Below, piece by piece: positions 25,891-33,914 of a DNA stretch of 64,000 bases; within the stretch, counting starts at the first letter, position 1, and the number at the start of each line of letters is the position of its first letter. Source of the DNA: a virus; the IMG/VR virus record IMGVR_UViG_3300020122_000155, positions 1 through 64,000 of that record; one strand, 5' to 3'. The notes beneath the pieces were generated by a model, which saw only the letters and a list, made by a program, of their open reading frames with translations, did not search any database and was not told where the DNA came from. A program made the translations under genes and the position numbers.

Positions 25891-26451
25891 CTACGTTTCG
25901 CGTTCCACAGCTAAATCGCTCTGGTTGATGGCGGTTGACTCACATTCCAGCGCTTCAACGTCGATTACTTCACCGATGGCTGGCTCTTCCCCGGCGATCT
26001 GCTTACGATCAGCGATTGGAAGCGATCCGAGCGACTGACGCAACGCCAGATTCATCTCAGCCGGTGTCATGCCGGTGATGTTCACCGTGTTGCTGACGCG
26101 CGTTCCTGTGCCATCGCCGAGGAGTCCGCCAATCTGCGCTAAAGTGCGTTGACATTGCAATGCAATCGCGTATTCTTTTGAAGCCTTTGCGAGTCGATGG
26201 ATCGAGACTATGTTGGTGACTACGGACAACTTAGACGTGTGAACGGAAGCCGGATCAGACGCAGCCGGTTCCGTAGAACCTTGTCGAAGTTCCTGGACGC
26301 GCGCGGCAACCTGAGGCTCGCGGGAGAGTCTCATGCCAGTGTTGCCGGGGTTTCCTGTGGCGTAATCTGCTAAGCGAGCGGCTTCAGACTGAGACTTTCC
26401 GATTGCGCGGTGTTGTGCGAACGCTTCGCGCTTTGGGTCAGAAAGCCGCAT
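25891..26451 (-). CDS. terS: Putative terminase small subunit
   Basis: 186 residues. Residues 8-56 (FAQHRAIGKSQSEAARLA...MRLSREPQVAARVQELR) match the helix-turn-helix layout of the Terminase_2 small-subunit family. A helical region and an acidic C-terminus follow. The small subunit recognises phage DNA for packaging. It lies about 11 kb from the large subunit, separated by HNH genes, adhesin genes and the transposon, whereas the two are usually adjacent. Confidence 0.72.
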   Translation of the reverse strand: MRLSDPKREAFAQHRAIGKSQSEAARLADYATGNPGNTGMRLSREPQVAARVQELRQGSTEPAASDPASVHTSKLSVVTNIVSIHRLAKASKEYAIALQCQRTLAQIGGLLGDGTGTRVSNTVNITGMTPAEMNLALRQSLGSLPIADRKQIAGEEPAIGEVIDVEALECESTAINQSDLAVERET

Positions 26452-26728
26452 GCTTTAACTCTCGTCTGTTGCGCAGCCAAGTGTAAGACTTCGGATTTAG
26501 CGAACTTCGCTTGCTGCGATCCGCGTTACCGATACGGACAGAAACGCCGGACGGGGTGACGCTGGATTGAGTCGGACCAACAGCAACAACGTAGCGCCCC
26601 TCGGCGCGGACCCAAATTTCAGTGTTCCCGACGAAGCTTCGATTGAGCGAAGCAAGGTACTCACGAACTGACCTTGAGGCTGAGGCGGCGCGCTGATTCT
26701 TGCTAAGTCTATAGACCCTTGCTTTCAT
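26438..26728 (-). CDS. Hypothetical basic protein (96 aa)
   Basis: N-terminus rich in Arg/Ser (MKARVYRLSKNQRAASASRS), then a beta-type core (IWVRAEGRYVVAVGPTQ). It overlaps the terS-like gene start by 14 bases and reads in the same direction. Function unknown. Confidence 0.6.
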   Translation of the reverse strand: MKARVYRLSKNQRAASASRSVREYLASLNRSFVGNTEIWVRAEGRYVVAVGPTQSSVTPSGVSVRIGNADRSKRSSLNPKSYTWLRNRRELKHAAF

Positions 26729-26926
26729 ATACTTACGTTCTTACTGCTGCAATGTGTTGATACTAAAGGCGTTAAGCTGTTTCTCTAGTTTTTCGCCTTT
26801 ATTCTGCAAACGGTGCATATTTATTTTCGCTTTGTTTTCAGAGCGGTAGAGGCAGTTTAAAAACTCCATGTAGATTATCGTGTAAGCTGGTTTCACCGGA
26901 ACAACCACCGGCAAGGAGAAAACCAA

Positions 26927-28000
26927 ATGTCACACGGACTAACGACCTCGAACAGCTACTACACCGGACGCCTTGCAGCATGGCACAAGCTTGGGAAGGT
27001 GCGCGGCGAGCACGCGACAAGCGATTCGCTGCTGGCGGAAACGCCCTTTCAGTATACTGTGTTCAAGTCTCAGCTTCAGGACGGACTAGGACGCCCGGTT
27101 AAGGCGTGGGGGACGTTCCGCTGGAACTACTCGGATAAGCTGGCTGGTAACAAGACCGCCGCTGAGTTCTTAGGGCCAGTCGGGGAAGATTACACCTGCG
27201 TTCAGCACGCGGAAGGCTTCAAGACCATCGACGCGATTATGCAGAGCGTCAACGGCGCTCACTACGAGACAGCCGGAGTTCTTGGGAATGGCGAGCGCGT
27301 TTGGGCGCTTGCGGACCTCGGTTTAGGCTTCAACATCGGCGATGACGTTCACAAGAATTTCGTGCTATTTGTCACCGGCCACGATGGCAGCATGGCTCAC
27401 ACTTACAAGCTTGTTGACGAGCGCGTTGTTTGCGCGAACACTCTCGCGATGGCCCTCAGCGAGAAGGGCTTCAAATCGTCTTTCCGCCACACGAAGAACG
27501 CGCAAGGCCGCATCCTGGATGCACGCGAAGCAATGGCCGCGCTCATGGGCGAAGGCAACACCCTCAAGAATCGCTTTGAGCTACTAGCCAGCCGCAAGAT
27601 GACCCGCGAGGCCGTAACGTCGATCTTTGACCGCTTGTTCCCCAAGCAGAAGACCGAAGCCGGGGAAGATCGCAACACCACGCGCCGCGAGAACATTATC
27701 GCCGATATCCTCCGCGTTTACGAAGCCAACGACGGAAACGCCTTCCCAGAACAGCGCGGAACCGCTTACAACTTGCTCCAAGGCGTTACCGGTTACGTTG
27801 ACCACGTGCGCGGACAACGCGACGGACGCGCCGAGTCTGCCATGTTCGGATCAGGCGACGCGCTCAAGTCCAAGGCGTTTGAAGTCATCATGCAGGCTGC
27901 GCCAGGACTGCCGGAGATCGCCCGCAAGATGACGTTCGTATCCGGCGAGGGTTCCACCGGTTCAAGCCTGCTCGATTCGCTCGTCGAAGCCTCTGTCTAG
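26927..28000 (+). CDS. DUF932 phage/plasmid-related protein
   Basis: 357 residues, AAGGAGA upstream of the ATG. LTTSNSYYTGRLAAWHKLG, the mid-region LVDERVVCANTLAMAL and the helical C-terminus LRVYEANDG...GTAYNLLQGVTGYVDH match the DUF932 family found in many phages and plasmids. Members are abundant early proteins of unknown biochemical role. It opens the plus-strand block 26.9-32.5 kb. Confidence 0.85.
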   Translation: MSHGLTTSNSYYTGRLAAWHKLGKVRGEHATSDSLLAETPFQYTVFKSQLQDGLGRPVKAWGTFRWNYSDKLAGNKTAAEFLGPVGEDYTCVQHAEGFKTIDAIMQSVNGAHYETAGVLGNGERVWALADLGLGFNIGDDVHKNFVLFVTGHDGSMAHTYKLVDERVVCANTLAMALSEKGFKSSFRHTKNAQGRILDAREAMAALMGEGNTLKNRFELLASRKMTREAVTSIFDRLFPKQKTEAGEDRNTTRRENIIADILRVYEANDGNAFPEQRGTAYNLLQGVTGYVDHVRGQRDGRAESAMFGSGDALKSKAFEVIMQAAPGLPEIARKMTFVSGEGSTGSSLLDSLVEASV

Positions 28001-28014
28001 GGGATTCTGTAAGG

Positions 28015-28066
28015 CCGCGTGATGAGCGCGGCTTTGCGGGGTTAACCTACCCACACAGGAGAAATT
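28015..28066 (+). promoter_or_regulatory. Structured leader before the 46-aa gene
   Basis: A hairpin CCGCG/CGCGG (28015-28019 with 28027-28031) is followed by GGGGTTAACCTACCC and then AGGAGAAA just before the ATG. The same arrangement recurs before the gene at 29099. It may be a terminator-like or translation-tuning leader. Confidence 0.55.
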
Positions 28067-28067
28067 A

Positions 28068-28208
28068 ATGCCCAACTATCAACCGTTGAATCTAAAGCCG
28101 TCAGACCGCGACGCGCTAGGACCGTATCAGCGCGCGAACAAACTCGCCGCGAAGTACTGCAAGTGCCCAGCTTGCGAACGTGGCCGCGCCGGGAAGGGGA
28201 TCAATTAG
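28068..28208 (+). CDS. Small Cys-containing protein (46 aa)
   Basis: ATG at 28068 with AGGAG. Contains YCKCPACERGRAGKG, a four-Cys-like knuckle next to a basic Gly patch. It ends 2 bases before the next start. Function unknown. Confidence 0.65.
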   Translation: MPNYQPLNLKPSDRDALGPYQRANKLAAKYCKCPACERGRAGKGIN

Positions 28209-28210
28209 CC

Positions 28211-28468
28211 ATGACGACATCGCCCGCCCTCGATTCCATCCTCGCGAAGCACGCCGAGGAACCGCCCGAACTGCCACGGCTCACAGTATCTCAGGCATTC
28301 ATCACCTACGAACGCGCCGGAATCCAGCTAGAAGCCGCTTGCGCGCTCTATAAGCAACTGCCAAAGGTTTCGAGCGTACAGGCAGGCAACGAAGTGCTGA
28401 AGGACTTCATCAAAGCCGCCGAGGCCGCAATCAAGCACGCCGCGCGCCTATTGGAGGCGAACGCATGA
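28211..28468 (+). CDS. Helical phage protein (85 aa)
   Basis: ATG at 28211 (MTTSPALDSILAKHAE); an upstream extension is out of the ribosome-site context. Helical, with RLTVSQAFITYERAG and a C-terminal KHAARLLEANA. It overlaps the next gene as ATGA-type junction. Confidence 0.68.
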   Translation: MTTSPALDSILAKHAEEPPELPRLTVSQAFITYERAGIQLEAACALYKQLPKVSSVQAGNEVLKDFIKAAEAAIKHAARLLEANA

Positions 28469-28944
28469 CCAAGGCACAAACAGCGATGCTCGCCGCGATC
28501 AAAGAAGCTGGCGTTATCGAGTGGGACGATATCCTCAGCCTGCCCAATGACCGAAAACAGCTTTACAGCAAGCGCAACCTAAACGCCCTGATCGCTAATG
28601 GACTCATCGCCGAAAAGCTGATCCAGTGCGCTTCCGAATCCGAAAAGGACGCTTACCGAGCCGCCCATCAAAAACACACTGACGCGATGGCCGCTCAACT
28701 CAAAGAGCACGCCGACCGCAAAGAATGGTCTAAGGTCAGTTTACTAGCCGACTCGCTCTACTATCGGCAGACTGAAATAGACACCTGGATCGAGGACGGA
28801 TTGAAGCTTTACACCGTGAAAGGAGGTGAGAAACACGATAGGAATAGCCAGGAACCAGCCCGAGATACGGGAGTACTTGAACAAGTGCCCAGCAGTCGAA
28901 AGCTTTACCGAGACAGACGACCGCATGATTACTTTCAAGTTTGA
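28465..28944 (+). CDS. Hypothetical protein with uncertain 3' end
   Basis: 159 residues. The first ~115 (KAQTAMLAAIKEAGVIEWDD...GLIAEKLI) look like a winged-helix followed by helices. After KGGEKHD the sequence becomes Arg/Ser-rich and less protein-like, while another frame opening at 28826 reads convincingly. Either the gene ends in an overlapping arrangement or there is a frameshift near 28820. Confidence 0.55.
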   Translation: MTKAQTAMLAAIKEAGVIEWDDILSLPNDRKQLYSKRNLNALIANGLIAEKLIQCASESEKDAYRAAHQKHTDAMAAQLKEHADRKEWSKVSLLADSLYYRQTEIDTWIEDGLKLYTVKGGEKHDRNSQEPARDTGVLEQVPSSRKLYRDRRPHDYFQV

Positions 28945-29011
28945 CCCAAACAAGAAACCAGACGACGCGCCCGAAGGGGTGTTTTTCGACCTTAGCGCTG
29001 CGCCGTTCTGA
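28826..29011 (+). CDS. Overlapping small protein (61 aa)
   Basis: The frame (GIARNQPEIREYLNKCP... DDRMITFKFDPNKKP...FFDLSAAPF) is clearly protein-like. Its GTG at 28826 sits directly after AAAGGAGG, too close for normal initiation, so the true start or a frameshift from the preceding gene is unresolved. Confidence 0.5.
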   Translation: MRNTIGIARNQPEIREYLNKCPAVESFTETDDRMITFKFDPNKKPDDAPEGVFFDLSAAPF

Positions 29012-29040
29012 AAACCGGATCGTCAGGAGATCCTATCGCG

Positions 29041-29098
29041 CCGCGCCACCTGCGCGGCTCGGTGGGGTTATAACCTAACCCAGACTGAGGAGAAAACA
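29041..29098 (+). promoter_or_regulatory. Structured leader before the 73-aa gene
   Basis: Hairpin CCGCGC/GCGCGG (29041-29046 with 29052-29057), then a second hairpin GGGTT...AACCC, then GAGGAGAAAAC and the ATG. The order and several bases match the leader at 28015-28066. Confidence 0.55.
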
Positions 29099-29320
29099 AT
29101 GCAGACTGAAACGAATCGCAAAGGCCCACTGACAGCCACGGAGCAGTACATCATCGGAAATGCTCTGCGTGTTGCAGCCGATCAGTACGACAACGACGCG
29201 GCGCAAGGTGCCGAGTTTGGCATGAGTGACCGAACCGTCAAAGCATTTCACGATCAAGCCGAGTCCGCCCGCAAATGGGCTGACCTGATCGAGAACGCCA
29301 ACGAGGTAACCATCAAGTGA
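29099..29320 (+). CDS. Helical acidic protein (73 aa)
   Basis: GGAGAAAA site before the ATG. TATEQYIIGNALRVAADQY and DQAESARKWADLIENAN form two amphipathic helices. It overlaps the methyltransferase gene by 4 bases and may be cotranslated. Function unknown. Confidence 0.68.
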   Translation: MQTETNRKGPLTATEQYIIGNALRVAADQYDNDAAQGAEFGMSDRTVKAFHDQAESARKWADLIENANEVTIK

Positions 29321-30132
29321 CACGCGCCGGAGTATTCATCCTCGACAAGAACGGACGCGCGCTAGCTTGGGACCTCGCCGAAGACGTTGTACTTCGATCT
29401 GGCAAGCTTGACCGTGACGCCAGCTTAAAGCAAGCTATCACACGCCTAACCGGCAAACCGATCAGAGAAGCCGTGCCGCTCGAACGAAAGCTCTATGCCG
29501 CGACCAACAAAGTACTCGACCTGCTAGGAGGAAAATGGAACCGCTCAGCAAAGGGACATATCTTTGATGGCGACGCAGCCGACCGCATCGAGAATGCTGT
29601 GCTCACTGGAGATGTGCTCGACACGCGCAAGCTATTCCAGTTCTTTGAGACGCCACCCGACTTATGCAAGCGCATGGTAAGAATCGCCGACATCGAGAAA
29701 AATGGTCGCGTGTTAGAACCCAGCGCCGGAAGTGGAAACATCCTACGCGCGCTCAGCACAGACATTGATAAAGTCGCCATCGAGCTAAACCCGGCAATGC
29801 TGCCGAAACTCGCTTGCGCCGGATCAGGCTTACAGGTTCACGAAGGAAACTTTCTCTCATTCGACGCGCCGCAGTTTGAGAAGTTCGACGCCGTTATCAT
29901 GAACCCGCCGTTCAGCAATGGCCAGGACATCGCCCACATTCAGCACGCGCTAACGTTTCTAAAACCCGGTGGCCGATTAGTCGCCATCTGCGCCAACGGC
30001 CCGCGCCAAGCGGAGAAGCTCAAGCCAATCGTTGAGCAGCACGGCGGAACATGGGAACCGCTGCCCGCCGACACGTTCAAGCAGTCAGGAACCGGAGTCA
30101 ATACGGTCCTGTTATCGCTGACCGTAAAATAA
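29317..30132 (+). CDS. DNA adenine-type methyltransferase (gamma-like order)
   Basis: 271 residues. Motif I VLEPSAGSGNIL (about 132-143), an acidic SAM-ribose residue in VAIELNP (about 153-159) and catalytic NPPF at 196-199 are all present, followed by KPGGRLVAIC. NPPF-type enzymes methylate adenine N6 (or rRNA/protein amino groups). The first 110 residues are an extra N-terminal domain. Such genes in phages usually protect DNA from host restriction or modify regulation. Specificity cannot be read. Confidence 0.85.
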   Translation: MTRAGVFILDKNGRALAWDLAEDVVLRSGKLDRDASLKQAITRLTGKPIREAVPLERKLYAATNKVLDLLGGKWNRSAKGHIFDGDAADRIENAVLTGDVLDTRKLFQFFETPPDLCKRMVRIADIEKNGRVLEPSAGSGNILRALSTDIDKVAIELNPAMLPKLACAGSGLQVHEGNFLSFDAPQFEKFDAVIMNPPFSNGQDIAHIQHALTFLKPGGRLVAICANGPRQAEKLKPIVEQHGGTWEPLPADTFKQSGTGVNTVLLSLTVK

Positions 30133-30137
30133 CCTTT

Positions 30138-30365
30138 ATGCCTAAACCAACTTGCCCGAAGTGCCACGCGCCATTGACGCAAGATCAAGTACGAAACCTT
30201 GCCGCGTTACTCGACAAGGAGAACATGAAAAGCCTGATCGGAGCCTACACCAGCAGCCTAAAGAAACGCTTCAAGGGATGGCCGAAAGGAAAGAAATGGA
30301 CCGAGGAACGAAAGGCCGCTCACCGGGAAGCGATCAGGAAACGTTTAGCAGCGAAAAACACTTGA
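30138..30365 (+). CDS. Zinc-knuckle basic protein (75 aa)
   Basis: Start at 30138 (MPKPTCPKCHAPL). CPKC opens the chain, and the C-terminal 35 residues are Lys/Arg-rich (KRFKGWPKGKKWTEERKAA). No second Cys pair, so metal binding may need a dimer. Small DNA- or RNA-associated protein presumed. Confidence 0.65.
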   Translation: MPKPTCPKCHAPLTQDQVRNLAALLDKENMKSLIGAYTSSLKKRFKGWPKGKKWTEERKAAHREAIRKRLAAKNT

Positions 30366-30430
30366 CGGATTAAACGTCATGGTGTTATTATTGACTAGCC
30401 ACTAACCACGGCATAAAAGGAGAAAAACAA

Positions 30431-30826
30431 ATGAAAAAGTTAGACAAAGAAACCATTGCAGAGCGCGATTCAATTTGTAGTCGCCTGCGCGATGCGTTTG
30501 ACAAAGCCAATGCCGCAATCGAGGAACTAAATGCGGCAATCATAGAAAAATGGGACGAAGTAGAGGAGGCAGTGTCCTCCTACAACGAAGCTGTCTCCGA
30601 AGCTGATTCATGGAAAGAATCGGTCGCGTCTGATATCCAATCCTACATGGATGACCGCTCCGAGAAGTGGCAAGAGGGAGACAAGGCCCAAGCCTACACT
30701 TCCTGGAAGGAGGCGTTTGAGGATACCTTTGATGCCTTCGAAATTGAGCAGCCAAATGGCCTCGATCCCATCGACGAAGGCTTAGCCGAACTGCTAGAGC
30801 AATTACCTGAAGAGGTAGAGGCATGA
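30431..30826 (+). CDS. Acidic coiled-coil protein (131 aa)
   Basis: AAAGGAGAAAAAC site. The chain is helical and very acidic throughout (AIEELNAAIIEKWDEVEEAV) with Trp at regular positions. It could be a DNA mimic or scaffold, but only the acidic coiled-coil character is observed. Overlaps the next gene by 4 bases. Confidence 0.7.
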   Translation: MKKLDKETIAERDSICSRLRDAFDKANAAIEELNAAIIEKWDEVEEAVSSYNEAVSEADSWKESVASDIQSYMDDRSEKWQEGDKAQAYTSWKEAFEDTFDAFEIEQPNGLDPIDEGLAELLEQLPEEVEA

Positions 30827-31083
30827 CCCGCCGCGCCTCAGCCGATCAAGGCTCTCTGCTGGATTACATGAAGCCGGACGGTTCGCCCGCGCTTCATCCG
30901 CCTCTCTGCGCTTGCGGATGCTCGCCCGTCATGATCCTCAGCCCTCAGCCTGCCGCCGTGCTCGCCGAGCAGATTGCGGAACCTTGGGAGGTCGCGCAAT
31001 GCCATCGGGAAGAACGTCAGCCAAAACAAGGCGCTCTATCGGCCATTCGACATCGAGGACTTTTCCAAGGCATTCTCAGCTAG
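30823..31083 (+). CDS. Small protein with a likely frameshifted 3' end
   Basis: 86 residues as read. The last ~30 residues are Arg/His-rich and not protein-like. In the +1 frame the sequence up to a TGA at 31112-31114 reads AIGKNVSQNKALYRPFDIED and so on, which is convincing. The natural product is probably the N-terminal part joined to that frame. Confidence 0.5.
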   Translation: MTRRASADQGSLLDYMKPDGSPALHPPLCACGCSPVMILSPQPAAVLAEQIAEPWEVAQCHREERQPKQGALSAIRHRGLFQGILS

Positions 31084-31241
31084 AATGCAAAAACTGAGAG
31101 AGTCCGCTCAATGAAATTCGCTGCGCTTGTTTCCCGGCTTCGCTGGGTTTCTCCAGCGCGGCTAATCGTGACCCGCTTGGTTAGCGACGCCGCCTCAGTA
31201 CGTTAATCTGAGGCACAAACCAAAATCAAGGAGAAAATCAG

Positions 31242-31604
31242 ATGCTCTCAAAGATAGTCGAGATCCGGGACAAAAACACTTTTATACCGGCCCTCTGCGT
31301 ACAACTTGGATCGGAACACGACCAGGAACGCTGGCTGATGTCCTCAGCCGGTTATGGCCGCGAGATCGAAGACCAGAAAGCCTATGTCGTATTGGTTAAG
31401 ATTGCCGGAGGCGAACCGTGCCACGCGCATATCGACCCGTTCGCATGGGGACAAAATCCGCGTACATACCACGTCGCGCACAACTGGATTCGCGATCACT
31501 TCGATGAGATCGAACCCGGCCAAGTCATCGACGTTCAGGTAACCCTAGGCGAGACAGATACGCCAAAGACCAGCGACCGCCACTATCACGGAGCCGCCAT
31601 ATGA
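31242..31604 (+). CDS. Phage protein of unknown function (120 aa)
   Basis: AAGGAGAAAA before the ATG. It has the pattern MLSKIVEIRDKNTFIPALCV, WLMSSAGYG and GGEPCHAHIDPFAWG, then a helical end, which I recognise as a recurrent phage protein type without known role. It overlaps the 31-aa gene by 4 bases. Confidence 0.72.
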   Translation: MLSKIVEIRDKNTFIPALCVQLGSEHDQERWLMSSAGYGREIEDQKAYVVLVKIAGGEPCHAHIDPFAWGQNPRTYHVAHNWIRDHFDEIEPGQVIDVQVTLGETDTPKTSDRHYHGAAI

Positions 31605-31696
31605 CGCTCGCCTACATCCTGACCGCCGCGCAATGGGGCTGCTTCGTGCTCGGCGTTTACTTCGCGCTGTATGCCGTCTGGAGGGTTACCAAATGA
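31601..31696 (+). CDS. Tiny membrane protein (31 aa)
   Basis: ATG at 31601 overlaps the upstream stop (ATGA), and its own stop overlaps the next start in the same way. One transmembrane helix (LTAAQWGCFVLGVYFALYAVW). Typical of small coupled phage membrane genes. Confidence 0.6.
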   Translation: MTLAYILTAAQWGCFVLGVYFALYAVWRVTK

Positions 31697-32175
31697 GCGA
31701 ACGACTCGACGCCATCAAAGCAAGATTGCAACGCGCTCAGCCGAGCGTTACTCAGCTTGAAGTGCTTCGCAATGCGATCTCGACGCGCGGAACATATTCC
31801 GGCGACGTTAAGCCTGCCGGACGACTGCGCCGCCTACCGATGAGCACCACATTGAACATCCTCAAGGCAAACGGATGGATCGAGGAGGGCCTATTCATCC
31901 GAGACGAAGCGCAGAGGTCACATCTCGCGCTCAGTCTTGAGCAACACGTGACAGCGGCAAAAGACGGATTGGCCACTGGCCTATCGTGGAAGATGGCGCT
32001 CACAGACCTGAAGCACGCCGCCGCACTCGACGCAACGCTGACGAAAACCGCCTACTGGATCACCGACGTTGGCAGGAAATTGGTGCCGACGCAGGCAATT
32101 TCACACATCAATGGCAACATCTACGACAACCGCCCTGAGAACTTGCGTATCGTGACGCTGAAGGAAAATCTATGA
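31693..32175 (+). CDS. Helical protein with HNH-like C-terminal tail (160 aa)
   Basis: Start at 31693 (MSERLDAIKARLQRAQP), ATGA-coupled. The middle is helix-turn-helix-like (RRLPMSTTLNILKANGW). The C-terminus ISHINGNIYDNRPENLRIVT carries the H-x-N-G-x-x-x-D-N-R-x-x-N-L pattern of HNH nucleases but only this fragment, so it is either a remnant or a minimal nuclease half. Confidence 0.65.
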   Translation: MSERLDAIKARLQRAQPSVTQLEVLRNAISTRGTYSGDVKPAGRLRRLPMSTTLNILKANGWIEEGLFIRDEAQRSHLALSLEQHVTAAKDGLATGLSWKMALTDLKHAAALDATLTKTAYWITDVGRKLVPTQAISHINGNIYDNRPENLRIVTLKENL

Positions 32176-32529
32176 GCTACGACATTTATCTGAACGATGC
32201 GGACGGAGAAACTCTTAATCTCCCGTCTCGCCACGTCCTAAAAGGCGGAACCTATGCACTTGGAGGAACATCCCAAGCATGGCTGAATATCACTTACAAC
32301 TACGCGCCATTTTTTTTACAAGCTGATCGACGCGGAGAAGGGAATCCGCGCGATCTACGGAAAAACCGGGCGCGAGTGTATTCCCATTCTCGAATCCGCC
32401 ATCAAGGAACTCGGCACGGAACGCGATACAGAGTACTGGAAAGCGACGCCGGGGAATGCCGGTGCGGCACTAGCCGATCTGCTAACGCTTGCAGTCGCTT
32501 TACCTGACGGCATTTTCGATGGCGACTAG
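32172..32529 (+). CDS. Conserved phage protein read across a frameshift at an 8-T run
   Basis: The N-terminal frame gives MSYDIYLNDADGETL...YNYAPFF and breaks at eight consecutive T (32310-32317). From there the +1 frame gives YKLIDAEKGIRAIYGKTG...KATPGNAGAALADLL...PDGIFDGD. Joined, this is a well-known phage protein layout (SYDIYL... to ...PDGxxDGD). A run of eight T is a likely sequencing or replication slip, or a programmed shift. Read as one gene of about 118 residues. Confidence 0.7.
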
Positions 32530-32696
32530 CTTTCTCGCCGGGTGAACTTCCCGCCGCTTCCTCGAACGACCCCTGAGCAACGCGGGCATACGGAAACCGC
32601 CGACGATTTGACTTTACGGCCAATCGCAAGCTGGTATCCCAGTGCGAACGCGACCGCCGCCGTCAGAAGTTCTAGACCAAATATTCCAAAACCCAT
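32526..32696 (-). CDS. Small membrane-zinc protein (56 aa)
   Basis: ATG at 32696. A hydrophobic N-terminal segment (GIFGLELLTAAVAFALGYQLAIG) is followed by CPRC and a basic end. The stop overlaps the convergent gene by a few bases. It reads with the minus-strand block. Confidence 0.6.
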   Translation of the reverse strand: MGFGIFGLELLTAAVAFALGYQLAIGRKVKSSAVSVCPRCSGVVRGSGGKFTRRES

Positions 32697-32770
32697 TTGT
32701 CCGCTCGCTCCCGCGCAATTTCCTCAGTTAATCCACTGGCAATGCAGCTGATCATCCGTCCTGAAAGCAT
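32672..32770 (-). CDS. Very small helical protein (32 aa)
   Basis: ATG at 32770; 32 residues (MLSGRMISCIASGLTEEIAR ...). Overlaps the next gene by 25 bases in another frame. Supported mainly by tight packing and protein-like composition. Confidence 0.4.
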   Translation of the reverse strand: MLSGRMISCIASGLTEEIARERADKWVLEYLV

Positions 32771-32782
32771 AGAAAAACCATG

Positions 32783-32977
32783 CTAGCTTGACGATGACGT
32801 AGCTGACTTCGCCTTGGGCTTCAGGATGCTCCTCAGCCATTCGTTCACCAACCTGAGACTCTGTAGTTCCCGCTCGCGATATGGCTCCGTGGCTTGCGCG
32901 AGAACGCTTTGGCGATATAGTAGCCGCGCCGTTTCGTTCTTGTCGCGCTTTGCTCCGTCGCTCCAGAAGGTTGCCAT
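32783..32977 (-). CDS. Small helical protein (64 aa)
   Basis: ATG at 32977 immediately follows the upstream gene stop. Charged helix (ARLLYRQSVLAQATEPYRER) with a basic Ser-rich tail. A longer overlapping frame on the same strand is low-complexity and was set aside. Confidence 0.65.
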   Translation of the reverse strand: MATFWSDGAKRDKNETARLLYRQSVLAQATEPYRERELQSLRLVNEWLRSILKPKAKSATSSSS

Positions 32978-33196
32978 TCACGCTGATGCCGCCGAAGTCT
33001 TGCCAGGGGCACGTTTCAATAGCCCACCCGATGGAGGCCGAAACCGGCGCGCAAAGAAGTCTGGAGGCTTGATGCCGATGGATCGCAGGAAATCGCACAG
33101 CCGCGAAACTTCAGACGGTTCATGGCTCAGTAGAAATTCGATTTTCTCACGGTCGCTTTCGATCTGAGCGCGCCAACGTCCCCATCCCGTATTCAC
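32978..33196 (-). CDS. Small phage protein (72 aa)
   Basis: MNTGWGRWRAQIESDREKIE starts a helical chain with LLSHEPSEVSRLCDFLRSIG and a basic end. Overlaps its neighbours by 4 bases. Unknown role. Confidence 0.65.
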   Translation of the reverse strand: MNTGWGRWRAQIESDREKIEFLLSHEPSEVSRLCDFLRSIGIKPPDFFARRFRPPSGGLLKRAPGKTSAASA

Positions 33197-33387
33197 TTAT
33201 GGCCCGCTTCCCGCCTGCGCTGTAGCTCAGCTAGCCATGCCACACGCGCGGGGTCATCTTCGTCCGAACGGGCTACAGAATATCTCTTGCCGTCACGCCG
33301 CGCATCGACTGCCGTCTTACGCACGGCTGGTGCGTCGTAGTCAGGTCCTCGCCCGTAGTCGTCAGGAGACAACCGCAACGTGTTCAT
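33193..33387 (-). CDS. Small charged protein (64 aa)
   Basis: Asp/Arg-rich chain (YGRGPDYDAPAVRKTAVDAR) with a helical C-terminus (ARVAWLAELQRRREAG). Coupled to the 72-aa gene. Unknown role. Confidence 0.6.
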   Translation of the reverse strand: MNTLRLSPDDYGRGPDYDAPAVRKTAVDARRDGKRYSVARSDEDDPARVAWLAELQRRREAGHK

Positions 33388-33390
33388 AAC

Positions 33391-33690
33391 TCAACCGATG
33401 GACCTCGTTGACTGACAGCCAGGGGTACCCTTCAAAGCAAAGACGAAGCCGACATTGAGCGCCTGCTTGAACCCTTCCCCGTCATGACTGAAGGCCGCTA
33501 AGCTTGTCCGTGGCTTCTCAAATGCCCTCCGCAAGTTCCCTCGTTTGTTGAACTTGAGAGTGAAGTGCCCGCGATTTAGCCAGAGGAAAACGTAATCGAC
33601 GTACTCCACCTTGCCGGAGCACCACTGAAGAGGTATCAGGCCGTCTGATTGTTTAGACACGAGGGGTATTGGAGGCTCAGTCGGGATCAA
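33391..33690 (-). CDS. Hypothetical protein (99 aa)
   Basis: Strands with VEYVDYVFLWLNRGHFTLKF form a short beta core. Ends 3 bases before the next gene. No motif recognised. Confidence 0.55.
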   Translation of the reverse strand: MIPTEPPIPLVSKQSDGLIPLQWCSGKVEYVDYVFLWLNRGHFTLKFNKRGNLRRAFEKPRTSLAAFSHDGEGFKQALNVGFVFALKGTPGCQSTRSIG

Positions 33691-33710
33691 CTACGGCGCG
33701 ATCCGGCGCT

Positions 33711-33914
33711 TTACTTCTGGCGGTTGATGAGCGTTGCCCGCATGGAAACACACTCCGGCCCGCAAGCATCTACCGGGGATCGGTGAAGGGAATCCACGTC
33801 GTGAGCATAATCCGCCAACTCAGTAATGTCAAGTTTTTGTTTTGAGAAAGTTACGAGGAGGGAGCTAAAAGGACGTGGATTGTTCGGCCAATTGTACGAG
33901 TCGATATTCGCCAA
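33711..33914 (-). CDS. Hypothetical protein (67 aa)
   Basis: MANIDSYNWPNNPRPFSSLL, then SKQKLDITELADYAHDVDSL; its start overlaps the upstream gene by 64 bases in another frame. Unknown role. Confidence 0.55.
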   Translation of the reverse strand: MANIDSYNWPNNPRPFSSLLVTFSKQKLDITELADYAHDVDSLHRSPVDACGPECVSMRATLINRQK

